From Arsenophonus sp048493715 (GTDB taxonomy: Bacteria; Pseudomonadota; Gammaproteobacteria; Enterobacterales; Enterobacteriaceae), in contig JBGDCZ010000017.1 of NCBI GenBank assembly GCA_048493715.1, positions 1 to 51,019 of the forward strand: a stretch of 51,019 nucleotides of DNA, read 5' to 3'. A program made the position numbers and the translations under genes. A model generated the notes under the pieces. It saw only the letters and a list, made by a program, of their open reading frames with translations. It searched no databases and was not told where the DNA came from. Positions within the stretch are counted from its first letter, which is position 1. Each line of letters begins with the position of its first letter. Below are positions 1-12,269 of the stretch, piece after piece.

Positions 1-3000
1 TGTTAGGCTCCATACCTCACCTTTCATCTTTTTTATGCCCAAAATCAAATGGGGGGATGCGTTCATCTCATTCCACCTTCTTATGATATGTCCTTGTTCA
101 CTCATATCTGTAACAATATCATTGCCATTACCTGCATCAAGTGATTTGTTATTCATACGATAATCTAGTGGCAGCACAATAATATCATCCTCTGCTGTTG
201 CGACTTGAACAGGTTCCAGCGCTATAATATGGTTTTGCTGTTCAGACAAAATTATTTGAAAATTTTGCCGATTTTTATCCTTAATAAGGATAGGTATTAC
301 AGCTAACTGCTGCCAATTTACAAATTTTATTTTGGCTAGATTATTGTTTTTATCTTTATGGATAATCTCATTATTTTCAAAGAAAAAATCATAACCACTG
401 TATTCAGCTAAATAAATAATCACCCTATCATTTTCAGTATAATGTTCACTTATTTTGCCATAATCAAAAGTAATATAAATAGCGGCTAAGTTAGCGATAG
501 ACATATTATTAATATAATAGTGATCTACTCCTTTTGTCATATGAAAATAGCTATTACTTTTTATATTGTAAAAATGATTATCAAGCTGATCACCAGAAAA
601 TACCGTTTCCACTGCCTCCAATGTGGTTTACATAGGCCTAACGTTATTCGGTAAGTAATAGACCGTTTTATAAGTTTCTATGGTATTTTCTGCCAAATCA
701 ATGGCAACAAAATAAGATCGAGCCGCGGTAACATGACGTTCAAAACGCCTAACATACATAGCTTCATATAATATTGGTTGATCTGTGAGTAAATTCGCTG
801 ACTGAGGTAGGTAAGGTGTCAACAATATAAATCCATCCTGAGTACGTATATTATATTGATGAGTTAAAAAATGCTTACCATTATCATGATAACCGTAGGC
901 ATTTTTTAATTTAATTTCGATATCACTTTTCGCGACTTTATTTAATTCAGATGGCACAGCTGTTTCAATTTTGAGGATAATATCACTATCTTTTAATTCA
1001 AATAATTTTATTTCATCTAACTGATATTCCAGCTCCATAATAGTTTCACCATTGTTGCCTATTTCATCAATAACCACTTTAGAATGATAATCGAACAATC
1101 GATTAAATTTAAATCTCTGCTTTTGTTGACTGGGGGTTAATAAAAATTTGCTGTTCTGCATCCCATTGATTATAGAAGCGATAGTCAGGTAAGATCTTTA
1201 TATGATCTGGCCAGTTATAACGTTGGATAACATATCGGTCAATACCACTCCCACCATTAGCATAACCTTTAGTTAATAAAAGCGCATCATTCCCCTCACC
1301 ACCATGCAATATTGCATGCCCGCTCCCGCCTGATAAAATATTATTTTTTTCATTACCAATGATAATATTATGACCTTTATCAGGCCCACTAGCATGTTCA
1401 AAATTATCAATTAACACTATTGGATAAGAGGTGTTATTAGCAAAATAAAATTGTTTAGTACGTTATGAGTATATTCCAAACTAGTAAAAGGTCGATGTAA
1501 ATACTTAACTATACCATTCTGTAAATCAATATAGCTCCCCCAGAAACTGGTGTTATTATGTTTATTATAAATGGAGAAGTCGGCTTCAATAAGCCCTAAT
1601 TCTGCCTGAATTGGCAAGGTATTGACAATAATTGAATCATCGCCCGATTTACCATATAAATTTTTTATCTCATCAATTCTAAATTGGCTATTATTGAGAA
1701 TAAAAATAAAAAATATCATTTTTATTACCGCCAATAAAAATCTTCCTGCCATTATAAATTACAAACCGATTGGCAACTTGATCTAATCCGATAATAACAT
1801 CATTACCATTTGCTGTATTAAAGCTTACCGCGGAAATGTTCTCTTTACTAATAAGTTTTTGCAAGATAGTTTTCGATAAGATCATATTTTATTATTGAAT
1901 TGGGTAAAATAGAGTACTTTTGGTTGTTCGCTATTAGAAGTAAATATTCTATTTTATCAATAGCAACATGCTGAAAATTCAATAGTATGTTATCAGATCA
2001 TCCGTAATAAAATAATCTCATCAGTGGATTGATAAGTGGAGGGAATATATTCTTTTATTTTTACCTGTTCAACATCATAGCGATTAGCAGCCTGTTGTAA
2101 AATCAAATTTATCTCTTGTTCAGAAAAACGCCTTTTATTTTGTTCTATCGCAAAATCGATATTATCATTTGTCCATAAAGTTGTAACTGAATTTGAAAAT
2201 AAATTGATATATTTCGCTATAATTAACTCTTCAATATCCTGGTAAACAATATACTCATTTGTGTGTTTATCTTTCAAATGAAAATAAGGCAACTCTTCCG
2301 CCTGCTGCGTTTCTTCAATATAAAAATGTAAATTATAACCTGCTGGTTTCATTATATCTTCAAATTGATTGCGCTCTTTTTCAAACAATGCTTGTTGGAA
2401 AGAATTTGATATTTTTGTAATGAATTCGTACTGAATAAGTTAATCCTAACCCCAATGCCGTGTGAAAACTGGTTTCAAACTCTTTGCCAGAAGTTAATAT
2501 TATTGTTTGCTTAATTTTGGTGACTGTTGTTACTGCATTATAGGTCATTCCGCCTAACATTAATGCGGCACCAATACTAATAGGTCCCATAGCCAATGAA
2601 TCAACCAAAAAAGCTAACGCGGTGCCAACTCCAACAGCTGCGCCAGACAATGAAAGAGTACCATTAACTATCAGATCCTGGGGAACATCAGCATCTTGTT
2701 CTGTCGCCAGTTGACTAAAATTCTCATAAGCATAATAAACATCAAAGCCTGCCACAACGGCATTTAAAAACATTACCGCCCGACCGGTAAATGTTCCGGC
2801 TACCCGATAACAACCGGTGGTTTTATAAGCCATTTTTAATAGTAATGGTTGTAAAATATCAGTACTAAAATTGGCTCCAGCAGCACACTCCAGGCAATGA
2901 TAATATTTTTATCAATTTCGCTTCGCTGCTCATCACTCAACTGCGCTGACTGTCGCTCTACTAACATCATCTGAGTAGAATTAACCAGTTGGAATAGGCT

Positions 3001-4825
3001 AATCTCCTGTGTACCATAACCGATTTTATTCATCATGCGGGCATAACGAGGTAATTTGACACTATTTTGCTGAAAACGTGGCCAAAGAGTCCTATCTATA
3101 TTGGTAGCGTGGTTAATATCAGATAATCTTTCTAATAACAGAGCAAATGAAGCCAAATCTTGTTCATTAGATAGTAATCTACTTTGTATATTTATGCGTT
3201 TCAGTTGTTCTCTAATCAGACTAACCAGTGTTGCATTCTCCTGTGAGCCTTCACCAAGGTCAAATAATCATTAAGTTGCTGTACATCAAAAGTCAATTTG
3301 TCTGGCTGATTAGACAACAACATAGTTGATTGAGGAGTAATTGGCTTATTATCAATATAGGCACCAGCTTGCTGTAATGTTGCCAATTGAATATTAATAG
3401 TGCCTGTTTGCACTGTTAATGACTATGCCCTAGCCTCAGATTTATCAGGCAATAGTGCAATGAGTGAACTAATTTCAGTTTTTAAATCATGTTCAAGATT
3501 AAGGCGATAAATATCAAATTTAAATTGACCTACTGTGGTTTTTTCTATGCCATTAGCAGCAATATGTAAAAAAATGATTTATTTTTTTACTGATAATCAG
3601 ATCATAAATGGCATGTTTAAGTTTACTTATTTCAATAGCACCTTGGCATCAGTAAAATAATTTTGTAAATAAAAGAATACTCGGTTATGACCTGCCCAAT
3701 AGGTATTTCTTTCAATGCAATGCTCATTAATAAAGCTTGAATAATAGGCAGATCATTTAATAAAACTTGATTGGTAACGGCATCATCACGGCAGCTAATA
3801 AAACCGGCATGAGAATTTAATAAATTCTGCTTGACTAAGAAGCCTTTCTGATTAGCAAAAAAGGTTAAAGCAGTATCAATACCCGTATCAGAGAGTTGTT
3901 TGGCTAAATTTGATACGATCCAATCAGCATGATAGGAATTGCTATTTTGTCCTATTTTTGTAGCACTAATAATAGCGATTTGTTACGGTTTATTAAGAGC
4001 CAAATGCCTATTAAAGACTCTGACAATAATCGAAGTTTTAAACCATTAAATTTATCACCTGATGGCGAAACATGACCTAATAAAAACCAATGCTGCTCAC
4101 TCAGGTTTTGAAAGTCAGCTAATTTGCCATATTCTACAAAATATTTTTTCCGCTTAGTATCAACTTGAACAATTAAAGTATTATTCAGATCTAGCATGGT
4201 GATCAATTCAGCTTGCTGACGAACCTTATCATCGCCAGTAAATCTTAAAATAATATTTTTTTGTCGCTATAGGTAAATGGCTATTATCTTCTACAATAAA
4301 ATCTGCATTAACCTTGCGCCAAATAGGAATTTCATTTATCTTTTGGGCAATTCTAAGGCCTTACTTCTTACCCTATTGATATAATGATGCACTGTTTTAT
4401 CGGCTAATATATCAAGCCACATTGAGGGATCTGGTAGATAATGATTAATATAATTAAAATGCTTTCTTTGTATATCAATTACAGTCATAAGAATACGATT
4501 TAGTTTTTCCTTGGTGTGGTGCTTTTCTGTCAGCAATTTTGCCCTTACTAACGACGGCAACTCTCTAAAATTGGTATCTACAACGTATATATTAATTCTT
4601 TCAACCACAGTAAAAATTTTTCTCCTTGTTGACTGCCACCGTGTCGAACATTAACTATATAATAGGTTGATAATACAAAACAAATCCCATCACGTATATC
4701 CTTTAATAGCTGTTGATTACATGTGAGATAAACTTTTCTGCAATATGTACAAGTCTATCTTTTGACATGAAATAGAGATGGGTATTGTGAGAAAAATTAA
4801 CATCCATATTATAATTAACAGGCAT
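1..4825 (-). pseudogene. Large CPD / pore-forming / RTX toxin, copy B (decayed, runs off left edge)
   Basis: Decayed toxin gene read right to left. A plausible original start is the ATG at 4823-4825 (MPVNYNMDVNFSH), preceded by AAAAAGGGA. Recognisable parts follow in order: an N-terminal segment with DGICFVLST (about 4616-4720); a C80-type cysteine protease domain (FTGDD..QAEL, then LLGH with His at 4072-4074); a TcdA/TcdB/Mcf-like pore-forming region (about 2400-3415, FDVYYAYENF and a hydrophobic Gly/Ala-rich stretch); a region ending QSTDEIILL; then RTX-like repeats and beta-rich segments to the edge. At least eight reading-frame breaks or stops separate these parts, so no full protein can be made. 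The family acts as secreted toxins that insert into host membranes and self-process. The pseudogene call is firm, the domain assignments moderate. The gene continues beyond base 1. Confidence 0.8.
1222..1366 (-). repeat. RTX (haemolysin-type calcium-binding) repeats of toxin copy B
   Basis: This stretch reads as degenerate Gly/Asp nonapeptides: IIIGNEKNNILSGGSGHAIL, then HGGEGNDALLL, then NGGSGIDRYVI. The GGxGxD-like spacing is the hallmark of RTX repeats, which bind calcium and fold after type I secretion. A related stretch (SLDAGNGNDIVTDMSE) lies nearer the left edge at about 100-170. The repeats sit within a broken gene. Confidence 0.65.
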
Positions 4826-4872
4826 AAATATTCCCTTTTTAGTAAACTTTAGTCTGTAAATAAATTGCTATA

Positions 4873-7800
4873 TTAGAGTTTTTGCATTTCACTATATTGA
4901 AATATTTGATTAAGGAAATTTATATCATTATTGGTTAAATTAGAAATTATTGTATCATGATTATTTTGTTTAAAAGCGGAAGCTATATTTATTAATAACT
5001 CTATTTGTCCATTATTTAGTAACTCTCAATTATTTAATAATATATCAATTTTCAGGTTATTTTTATACTTTTCATAATCATAAATAGTTATTTTATTATC
5101 ATTACGCGATGATATAACTAAATTATTATCTGTATAATCAAATACAGCACTACCACCTAAACATTGAATAAAAATTTCATTTTATTTCCTTCATTAAGAA
5201 ATACATTTATATCACCTGTACCATGATTCATCGCTAAAACATTATTTCCTTTACCGGCATCAATAATATTATTATCTTAGGTTGATATAATAATATCATT
5301 ACCTTCACCATCTAAAATAATTTTTCCGGTTTCACTCATATCTGTTAATATATCATTACCTGCTGATAAGTTAGCTGAATAACCTTTAGGGATAAAAAAT
5401 ATTGTCATCAAATTCTGACGGTGTCTGTACTGTGGTACAAGGCGTGATTTGATAACTATTCTCTTAATAATTTATAAAAAAATATTGATTATTTTTATCT
5501 AAAAGATATATTTTTTCATAAAAATCACCTAAATTATTAACAAATTTAATTTGTGCTCATTGAGATGAAGCTTGATAAGATAAACTATTGCCCTCAAAAA
5601 TAAAATCATAACCACTATACTCTTTTACCACAATAATAAAAATATCTTCATTAGTAAATGAAGCATTAATTTCTTTAAAATCAAAGGTAATACTATCGTT
5701 TATCTTATCTGTGCTAGCCAAATCCTCAAGCAGATAAATATCGATACCATGTGAAAAATAGATATAATTATTTTTTGATTGAAGTAAAATTATTGTTATA
5801 TTTATCACCATGAAAAATAGCATGTTGAGCATTATTAATTGTAATCATAGGCTTAAGCAAAGCCGGTAATAAATAATTTTATAGTAATTTTTTATACTAT
5901 TTTGAGTTAAATTAATCTCAATTTCATTAATATTCTTGTCTGTATTACTCTTATCTAGTTTATCAAAATACATTATTTCAAATATTTTTTCTGGCGTGGC
6001 TTGTTTTGTTAGCTTTTGTGGCAGAGACAATGTTAATAAAAAACCATCCATTGTCTGTAATAAATATTCATGATTAAGTGTAAACTCATCATTTCCTAAA
6101 CTTATATAAACATTTTTTAACCTTATATCTATTATACCTTGCTTTATTTCACCATTAATTAGCCCTTTATCTGATAATATTTGTAGATAAATATCACTAT
6201 CAACTAATTTAACTTCTATAAGTTCATCTAGCTTATAATTAAAAGCAACTACACTCCTGTTCTTTTTCTCAATTTCTTCAATAACAATATTGGTATTAAA
6301 ATCATAACCCAACTTTAAGCCGGTTTTATTTCTATCTAAATTTTACCATCTTTCATTATCAGTATCCCAGTAATAGCTTTGTTCATTCCAGGGAAGCTCT
6401 TCTTTATAATCCAACCAATTATAAAGCTCTATAATATATAAGCATCTACTCCTCCACCACCATTAGCGTAACCATTATTCAATATCAATGTATCTTTTCC
6501 AGCCTGAGTCTGACCATAAATAATATCAACCCCACCACGTCCGTTTAATATGTTATCTTTTTCATTACCTAAAATTAAATCCTGGCTATGTTTACTAGCT
6601 ATGATATTTTCTTAATAAAATCAACGAAAACTTCCGTTGAATAATTTTTTCTTATTAATTCTTGTACATTAGCAAAACTATCAATATAATTTTCTGTTAG
6701 ATACTTCAATTCTCCCTGTGGTAAATTAATAAACGTTACTACTACTTTTTTTAGATTATTAGCTGGCTGTTCGGAATTATAAGCTGTTAATAATTGATAA
6801 TAAGGTAACTGTTCGACCGATAATGTATCACTTCCGCTGTTGCCATCAAAATACTTATTTTCATTCACTGTTATTTTGTCAAATAATAGAATAAATACAT
6901 CATCAAGCTCGCCACCAATAAATATTTTTTTACCATTACCTCAAATAAACTGATTTTTAACTACCTGAGAACCAACAATCGCATCATCACCATTGGCTAA
7001 ATTAAAACTAATACCGGTTATAAAATTTATTAAATTATCTTTTGATAAAAAATTCTGCAAACTTTCATTAAAGTATTGTATTTTATTATCATATGGTAAT
7101 GAGTAAATAGTGTCTACTCCCTCTACACTAGATAAATTCTGATTAAAATAAGGTTGATTAGTCATAAGTTTAATAACATGATTATATTTGTTACTAAATA
7201 ATATTATTTCGTCTGATTGCTGGTAAGAAACTGGTATATAAGTTTTTATCTTAGTCAGTTCTACCTGATAACGATTAGGATGTTGCGCTATAATTTTTTC
7301 TGCTTTTTGTTTAGTAAATTTCCGCTTTATCGTCTCTAGTGTTTCATCAATATGCTGTTGTTTCCACAAATTAAGCGGTAATGACACAATATTCAAATCA
7401 TGTTTTAAATATTGAAGATCATATTGATAGTCATTATATTTTGTGCAGTCAGATAACGATTATTATTGTTATCAAATAAATGATATAGCGGTAACTCAGC
7501 AATATTTTCTTCTTCCTCTCGGATAATACTCAATTATACCCGGCGGGTTGTAATACTTGTTTAAAAAAATCTTCCTCATTCTGTTGTCGATAAAGCCTTA
7601 ACTGGCTTTCTGTTTGTTGCTTTAATAATTTATTTTGTATCGAATAGCTTGGTTGTAGTCCTAATATTGCACCAATAGCTAGCTGAAATTTTTCAGGGAT
7701 AGTAAGTGCAATTTTTTCTTCTATTCGTTCAATAAACCGATAAGCATTATAAAACATACCACCTAACATCAATCCTGTACCTATAATCACGCCGTTGATG

Positions 7801-10476
7801 ATCCTGCTATAATAGCCAAAGCCTTAGAAGCACTAACATCGGTATTGATCAATGATAATATGCATTAACCAGCAAATCTTGCCTAATTGCCAAATTATGT
7901 TCATTTTTTAACTGACTGAAATTTTCATAGGCATAGTAAAGATCAAATCTGGTTGTAGCAAGTGTGATGCCGACACTAACCCGATTCGCAAACATACTGG
8001 CATTACTAAGTGAACCACTTATTTTATAAGCTGCTTTTAACAATACTGGTTGTAAAGCAAACACTAAAATTAGTTATACTGGCTGCCCAGGCTACAATGA
8101 GATTATCCTCCAATACCAGCCGTTCATTATCAGGCAAATTATTGCTATTAAGTTGCATAGTCACAAATTGCATTGCAGTAACTAATTGGATCATACTAAA
8201 TAACTGCATCATACTAGCAAACTTATTAACTAATAGTGCATAGCGGGGCAAATGAGATATTGTCTTCCTACAAGCTTAGTTGCAAATTTTTATCGGCAAA
8301 TTTCGACTATTGTATTGCTCTATATAAGCAAAGCGCTACATAATAACAGCGAGATCATTCAAATTATCACTATTAATAAATATTTTTTTATAATTGTTGG
8401 TTGAATTAATTTTCGCTTTTAATATCTTAATTAAATTAATGTTATTTTGACTTCCTTGATAAAAACTAAGGTAATCATTTAAAAGCTACAACATCAAAAC
8501 GTATTTTTTTCTGCCAATTAGCAACGTTCCTAATCGAGAATAGTGATATTTTTTCTTATCAAAATATGCTCCAGCCTGCTGTAGAATAGCAAGTGGAATA
8601 ACAATGTCATCAATTTTGACTGAAACTTAACTTTCTTGTTGATTTATTGGTAATTATACTATTAATCTTGCTAAATTAGCATATAATATTTCATCATGCT
8701 TTATTTCATATAATTTAATGCGATAATTATTGTTTTATTCTTTTTTAATACCCAACATGTCATAACGATGATATTTTTTATTATCAATAATAATTTCATC
8801 ATCAAGATATATTTTCATAAAATATAAAACATCTTCATATATACTTTCTTTCCGTATTAAATCTAATTTTATTTCTCCCATTTTTGGATCATATATTTTA
8901 CAACCATAAAAATCATCTGTTTTATCCTGAACTAAAATAGTAAAAATATTATTATTAACATCTAACTGATATTTACCTATTGATAATTTTGTTAATTCAT
9001 TAATATTTTTTTATTAACAATTTTATTTTTCACAAAAAGAAGATTGATATGATTAAATACAGCATTAAAATTTTCTAAAAACTGTTGATCTTCATAAGTT
9101 AATAATCTTTTTCGAGAAAACTCCAATAAACTATGATGATATAGTAATAACTGACTTAACCTTTCAATATCATTTTCATTATAAGCATAAAATAATGCTA
9201 AATTTCTTCCCAACTGACTATTTATTTGGTAATAAAAAGCATGAGGTATGGGATTTATTACTATATTAAACATGGGAAGTGATTTTTTAGCAATTCTATT
9301 AGCTAAGCTCATTATATTATTAAGATAATAATTATGCCATCGCTGGCTTTTCTTTAAGGCTTGCTGCAAGCTTAATTGACTAAGTTCGTTTATCAATACC
9401 AGCAAGTACTATTTATGATTTGTGGCAAACGCATAATGTTCATTTATATATTCCAATGATAACCGTAGTAACTGATAATTTTCTTTCTGGTAGGTCGATA
9501 CAGTGCTATTTATTGCTCTTCTTGCTAAATTTATTGCTGTTTTACTCGCAATACCACTAGAATCATAAGGATTAGCAAGCTGTCCTAAGCTTTGCTGAGA
9601 AAAGAAACAAACTTCAGCAGAAATATTTAGACCAAAATACAGCTTTACCTCACTAAGCATATCTACTAATTTTACCGATGTCATTCCTTCAAGGAAGGAT
9701 TGTTCCTCATAATTTGCAATATTACCTAATAATAGCCATCTTTTAACTTCTGTATTATTTAATTTACCATATTCTAAATATCGCTTTATTTTAATCTTTA
9801 TCTATTTGTAGAATAAAACTATTTTCTGAATTAAGTTTAGCTAATAACTCAGCTTGTAGACGAAATTTTTTATCACCAGAAAAACGAAAGATTATTTGTG
9901 AGCTATTTTCATTTAATATTTTTGCTGCTTCACTTTTTATATTTTCAGCATTTACTTTTGGCCATAATGGCACATTATAAATATTTTCACTATTTAATTT
10001 ATCAATTAACAAACCGATATCATAATTATTATTTATTCGATTATAACTAGCAAAATAATCAGTAAATATTTTATAAGCCTCATTATCATAAGCGATTATT
10101 TTTAGCAAATCTAAATTTAATTTACCATTAAAATAATGAAAATATTGCTTAAGATAATTATGATAACGAATTATCATACTTGATAACGAAACATTGGCTG
10201 CATGTATTTGTCGTAAAAGATATAAAATTAAAGCTTCACCATTAATTATAATTTAACCACTATCACTAGCTTTTTGATACTGATTTTTATAGTATTTTGC
10301 CGGCTGTATACTATTTGTACTCTCATCCAAATAAACTTCTTTTCTGCCATAGTGATGAATAGATAAATCTTTGGTCTAACCCACTATGATATATTTAAAA
10401 TCTTTATGCCAAAACTCTTGACTGATATTTATAGCAAAATTATCCAGTAAATTATTCTGATCAAGTTTACAACCCA
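4873..10476 (-). pseudogene. Large CPD / pore-forming / RTX toxin, copy A (5'-truncated, decayed)
   Basis: A second member of the same toxin family lies directly upstream of copy B; its apparent stop (TAA, 4873-4875) is 47 bp from the copy B start. Its 5' end is missing: readable sequence begins at GCKLDQNNLL (Cys codon 10469-10471), which matches the catalytic-Cys end of a C80 domain, followed by a HYGRKEVYLD strand as in MARTX CPDs. A second, complete C80-like domain follows (about 9400-9900, SGDKKFRLQAELLAKLNSEN then LLLGN). Next come a helical stretch, a pore-forming segment (about 7530-8064, FDLYYAYENF) and RTX-like repeats to the end. Ten or more frameshifts and stops break it. Segments align in order with copy B (for example FDLYYAYENFSQL with FDVYYAYENFSQL), but divergence is substantial, so the duplication is old or the two genes were acquired separately. 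Confidence 0.8.
6450..6590 (-). repeat. RTX repeats of toxin copy A
   Basis: The translated stretch DLILGNEKDNILNGRGG, then VDIIYG, then NNGYANGGGGVDAYIL parallels the copy B repeat block in the same relative position. A further block (NDILTDMSETGKI, DGEGNDIIIS, DAGKGNNVLAM) lies at about 5220-5370. Gly-Asp-rich nonapeptides support calcium-dependent folding of the original protein. Confidence 0.6.
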
Positions 10477-10791
10477 ACTTCTGCTACCATTAACCAGCCA
10501 GCTTCTGCCGCTAATTTAGCCGCTGTTACTGATCGTTAAGAGCAGTAAAGGCTTGTGCGGCAGGTAGCGCAGTAAATCCTTGACGAAATCTTTGCACACG
10601 GGCACCATCTACTACAATGATTGGCTATGTTGCTGCATGGTGAATTTGGCGGACAAGCTCTCTTAGTTGCTCAGGATCATGATAATTGCGCGTAAAAAGA
10701 ATAACATACCACCAACCAGCGGGGGCTTTAGAATTTCACGATATTCAGCCTCTAATTCAAATCATTGTAGATCTAGTATAATTGGTCCTAT
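10476..10791 (-). pseudogene. nagZ: Remnant of nagZ (beta-N-acetylglucosaminidase), N-terminal third
   Basis: Only about the first 100 codons of nagZ can be read: IGPIILDLQ-stop-FELEAEY, REILKPPLVGGMLFF, then DPEQLRELVRQIHHA, RVQRFRQGFTALPAAQAF and AEAGWLMVAEVG. NagZ removes GlcNAc from anhydromuropeptides during peptidoglycan recycling in the cytoplasm. The start is ATA instead of ATG, an in-frame TGA follows after nine codons, and further stops and frameshifts occur. Homology ends abruptly at about 10476, where toxin copy A begins. The position just downstream of thiK is the normal enterobacterial one, so this is the native locus. Confidence 0.85.
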
Positions 10792-10840
10792 AAATTACCT
10801 GCTTAATATACTTTATGATCACTTTTTAATATTAATATGC

Positions 10841-11731
10841 TCAAACTAAACCTAACCATGTTCTAATAGGTTGCGCCAATGCCAAGTATTGCGGATCTTT
10901 TGTCTGCATCCATCGGATTTCATACCACATCATTCTCATATAATTAACCCATGGCTGCCACAAGACAATTTGCTGGTTTAATTTATAAAAATCTTTATAT
11001 GCAGGCTGCTGCTGACAATAATGTAGCAAAAAACGGTTTTGCGCTTTTTTATCCCAATTATTGCTAGCAAATAACATTGCTAAGGCAAAGGCAAGATCAC
11101 AATCAGCTGCATACTCCCAATCCAATAGTTTTAAAATTCCATTATTAGCTAATAGAACATTTCCACTATGAATATCAAGATGCGCAAGTACTTTTTTGCT
11201 GGTTTTAGGTTGGCAGACATGTTGAAAAAAATGATGCAAACTTAACCAATTAGGTGATAGTCTGCGCCGGTCAATTTGATACCAGTAACTGGCTAAATGT
11301 TGTTTAAGATGCAGTGAGTAACCAGATAATGGATATGAATGTAGTGACACCAGTGTACGACTTAGCAGTTGATATAATTCTTGCAAACTAGAGACCGTAT
11401 CAGTCACCACCTCGCCTTCAAGCCATTCCAATAATAACCAGTCATTATTAGCCCCCACTACCTGGGGAGCAGCAACAAACTGAGTAAGTTGGCACAATGT
11501 TTTACGCTCTTTTTGCCGATTAATACCTAATAAACTCTCGTTCTTTCCGGCAAAACGTGCAATCAACTTAATATTTGCTGTTGCTTCAACATAGAAACTT
11601 CCACCACTAGATCCTGGTAACGCTTTAATTCGCCACTTATTAGCTGTTATTGCCGGATATTTTTGTAATAACAATGTTATAAGTGTTTCCTTTTTATTCA
11701 ATGCGATTTGTTCCCGACCAGAGGATCTCAC
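10841..11731 (-). CDS. thiK: Thiamine kinase
   Basis: Phosphorylates salvaged thiamine to thiamine phosphate in the cytoplasm. The protein has the aminoglycoside/choline-kinase fold: Gly-rich SSGGSFYVE near the N terminus, catalytic loop HLDIHSGNVLL at about residues 186-196, and LLDWEYAADCDLA supplying the metal-binding Asp. The maximal reading frame gives 296 aa and starts at ATG 11731 inside lpoB. A TTG at 11701 overlapping the end of lpoB (LNKKETLITLLL) would give about 286 aa and fits the alignment start better. It sits between lpoB and the nagZ relic, as in Escherichia, so the symbol rests on both motif and synteny. It appears intact. Confidence 0.85.
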   Translation of the reverse strand: MRSSGREQIALNKKETLITLLLQKYPAITANKWRIKALPGSSGGSFYVEATANIKLIARFAGKNESLLGINRQKERKTLCQLTQFVAAPQVVGANNDWLLLEWLEGEVVTDTVSSLQELYQLLSRTLVSLHSYPLSGYSLHLKQHLASYWYQIDRRRLSPNWLSLHHFFQHVCQPKTSKKVLAHLDIHSGNVLLANNGILKLLDWEYAADCDLAFALAMLFASNNWDKKAQNRFLLHYCQQQPAYKDFYKLNQQIVLWQPWVNYMRMMWYEIRWMQTKDPQYLALAQPIRTWLGLV

Positions 11732-12269
11732 CAGTTTGCGCTCCCATTAACTGCATTTCAATTTCACTCTGTTGTTGATTACCCGAAATAACCGAATAAA
11801 GCACATAATCAGCTTGTACATAGCGTGCTAAGCCGATGGCTTTACTGCGAGTAACTAAACTATCTTCCTGAGATAAGCCCAAAGCTTTACGTGCATTTGC
11901 CACCACATCTTGAGGAGCTAATTTGAATACATTTTTTTTATTAATGACATCAATAATAGTGTTAGTTGCTTGCATTGACTGAATCGATATATTGGTATTA
12001 TTTTTTATTGAATCAATCAATAACACCTTGCCTGACTCGATACCCGGAGCTTGTACCAATTGATTAGCTAAAGGAATAATTGCTGCTGACCAATCCACTG
12101 TTTTTACTTTTGGTAGCTGTGGCACAGTATCTGGAGAAGTGGGTATTGTTGGTTGCTCAGTAGGCTCAGAGGGTTCGATCGTAATGACCGGTGCCGGTCT
12201 TTTACTCGTTATCGATGAGCAACCAACTAAAATAAATGTCACAACCATAACTTGAAAAATACGTCTCAT
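11694..12269 (-). CDS. lpoB: Penicillin-binding protein 1b activator lipoprotein LpoB
   Basis: Outer-membrane lipoprotein that reaches through the periplasm to stimulate the synthase PBP1b. The N terminus MRRIFQVMVVTFILVGCSS is a lipoprotein signal peptide with lipobox LVGC and Cys at residue 17. A Pro/Thr-rich linker (about 25-55) follows, then the globular domain (LLIDSIKNNTNISIQ to the C terminus ILWSGTNRIE). At 191 aa it is slightly shorter than the E. coli protein (213 aa). Its 3' end overlaps the thiK frame, implying co-translation. Apparently intact, which suggests that wall synthesis control is still under selection although wall recycling (nagZ) is broken. Confidence 0.9.
   Translation of the reverse strand: MRRIFQVMVVTFILVGCSSITSKRPAPVITIEPSEPTEQPTIPTSPDTVPQLPKVKTVDWSAAIIPLANQLVQAPGIESGKVLLIDSIKNNTNISIQSMQATNTIIDVINKKNVFKLAPQDVVANARKALGLSQEDSLVTRSKAIGLARYVQADYVLYSVISGNQQQSEIEMQLMGAQTGEILWSGTNRIE

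Noticed and set aside
1..10476. A cluster of many small independent toxin or immunity genes
   Set aside because: The small frames are ordered pieces of two long genes whose segments align in order with each other across frameshifts.
4800..10500. CRISPR array or other direct-repeat system in the repetitive-looking AT-rich region
   Set aside because: No regularly spaced identical repeats; the recurrence comes from degenerate RTX codons and low complexity.
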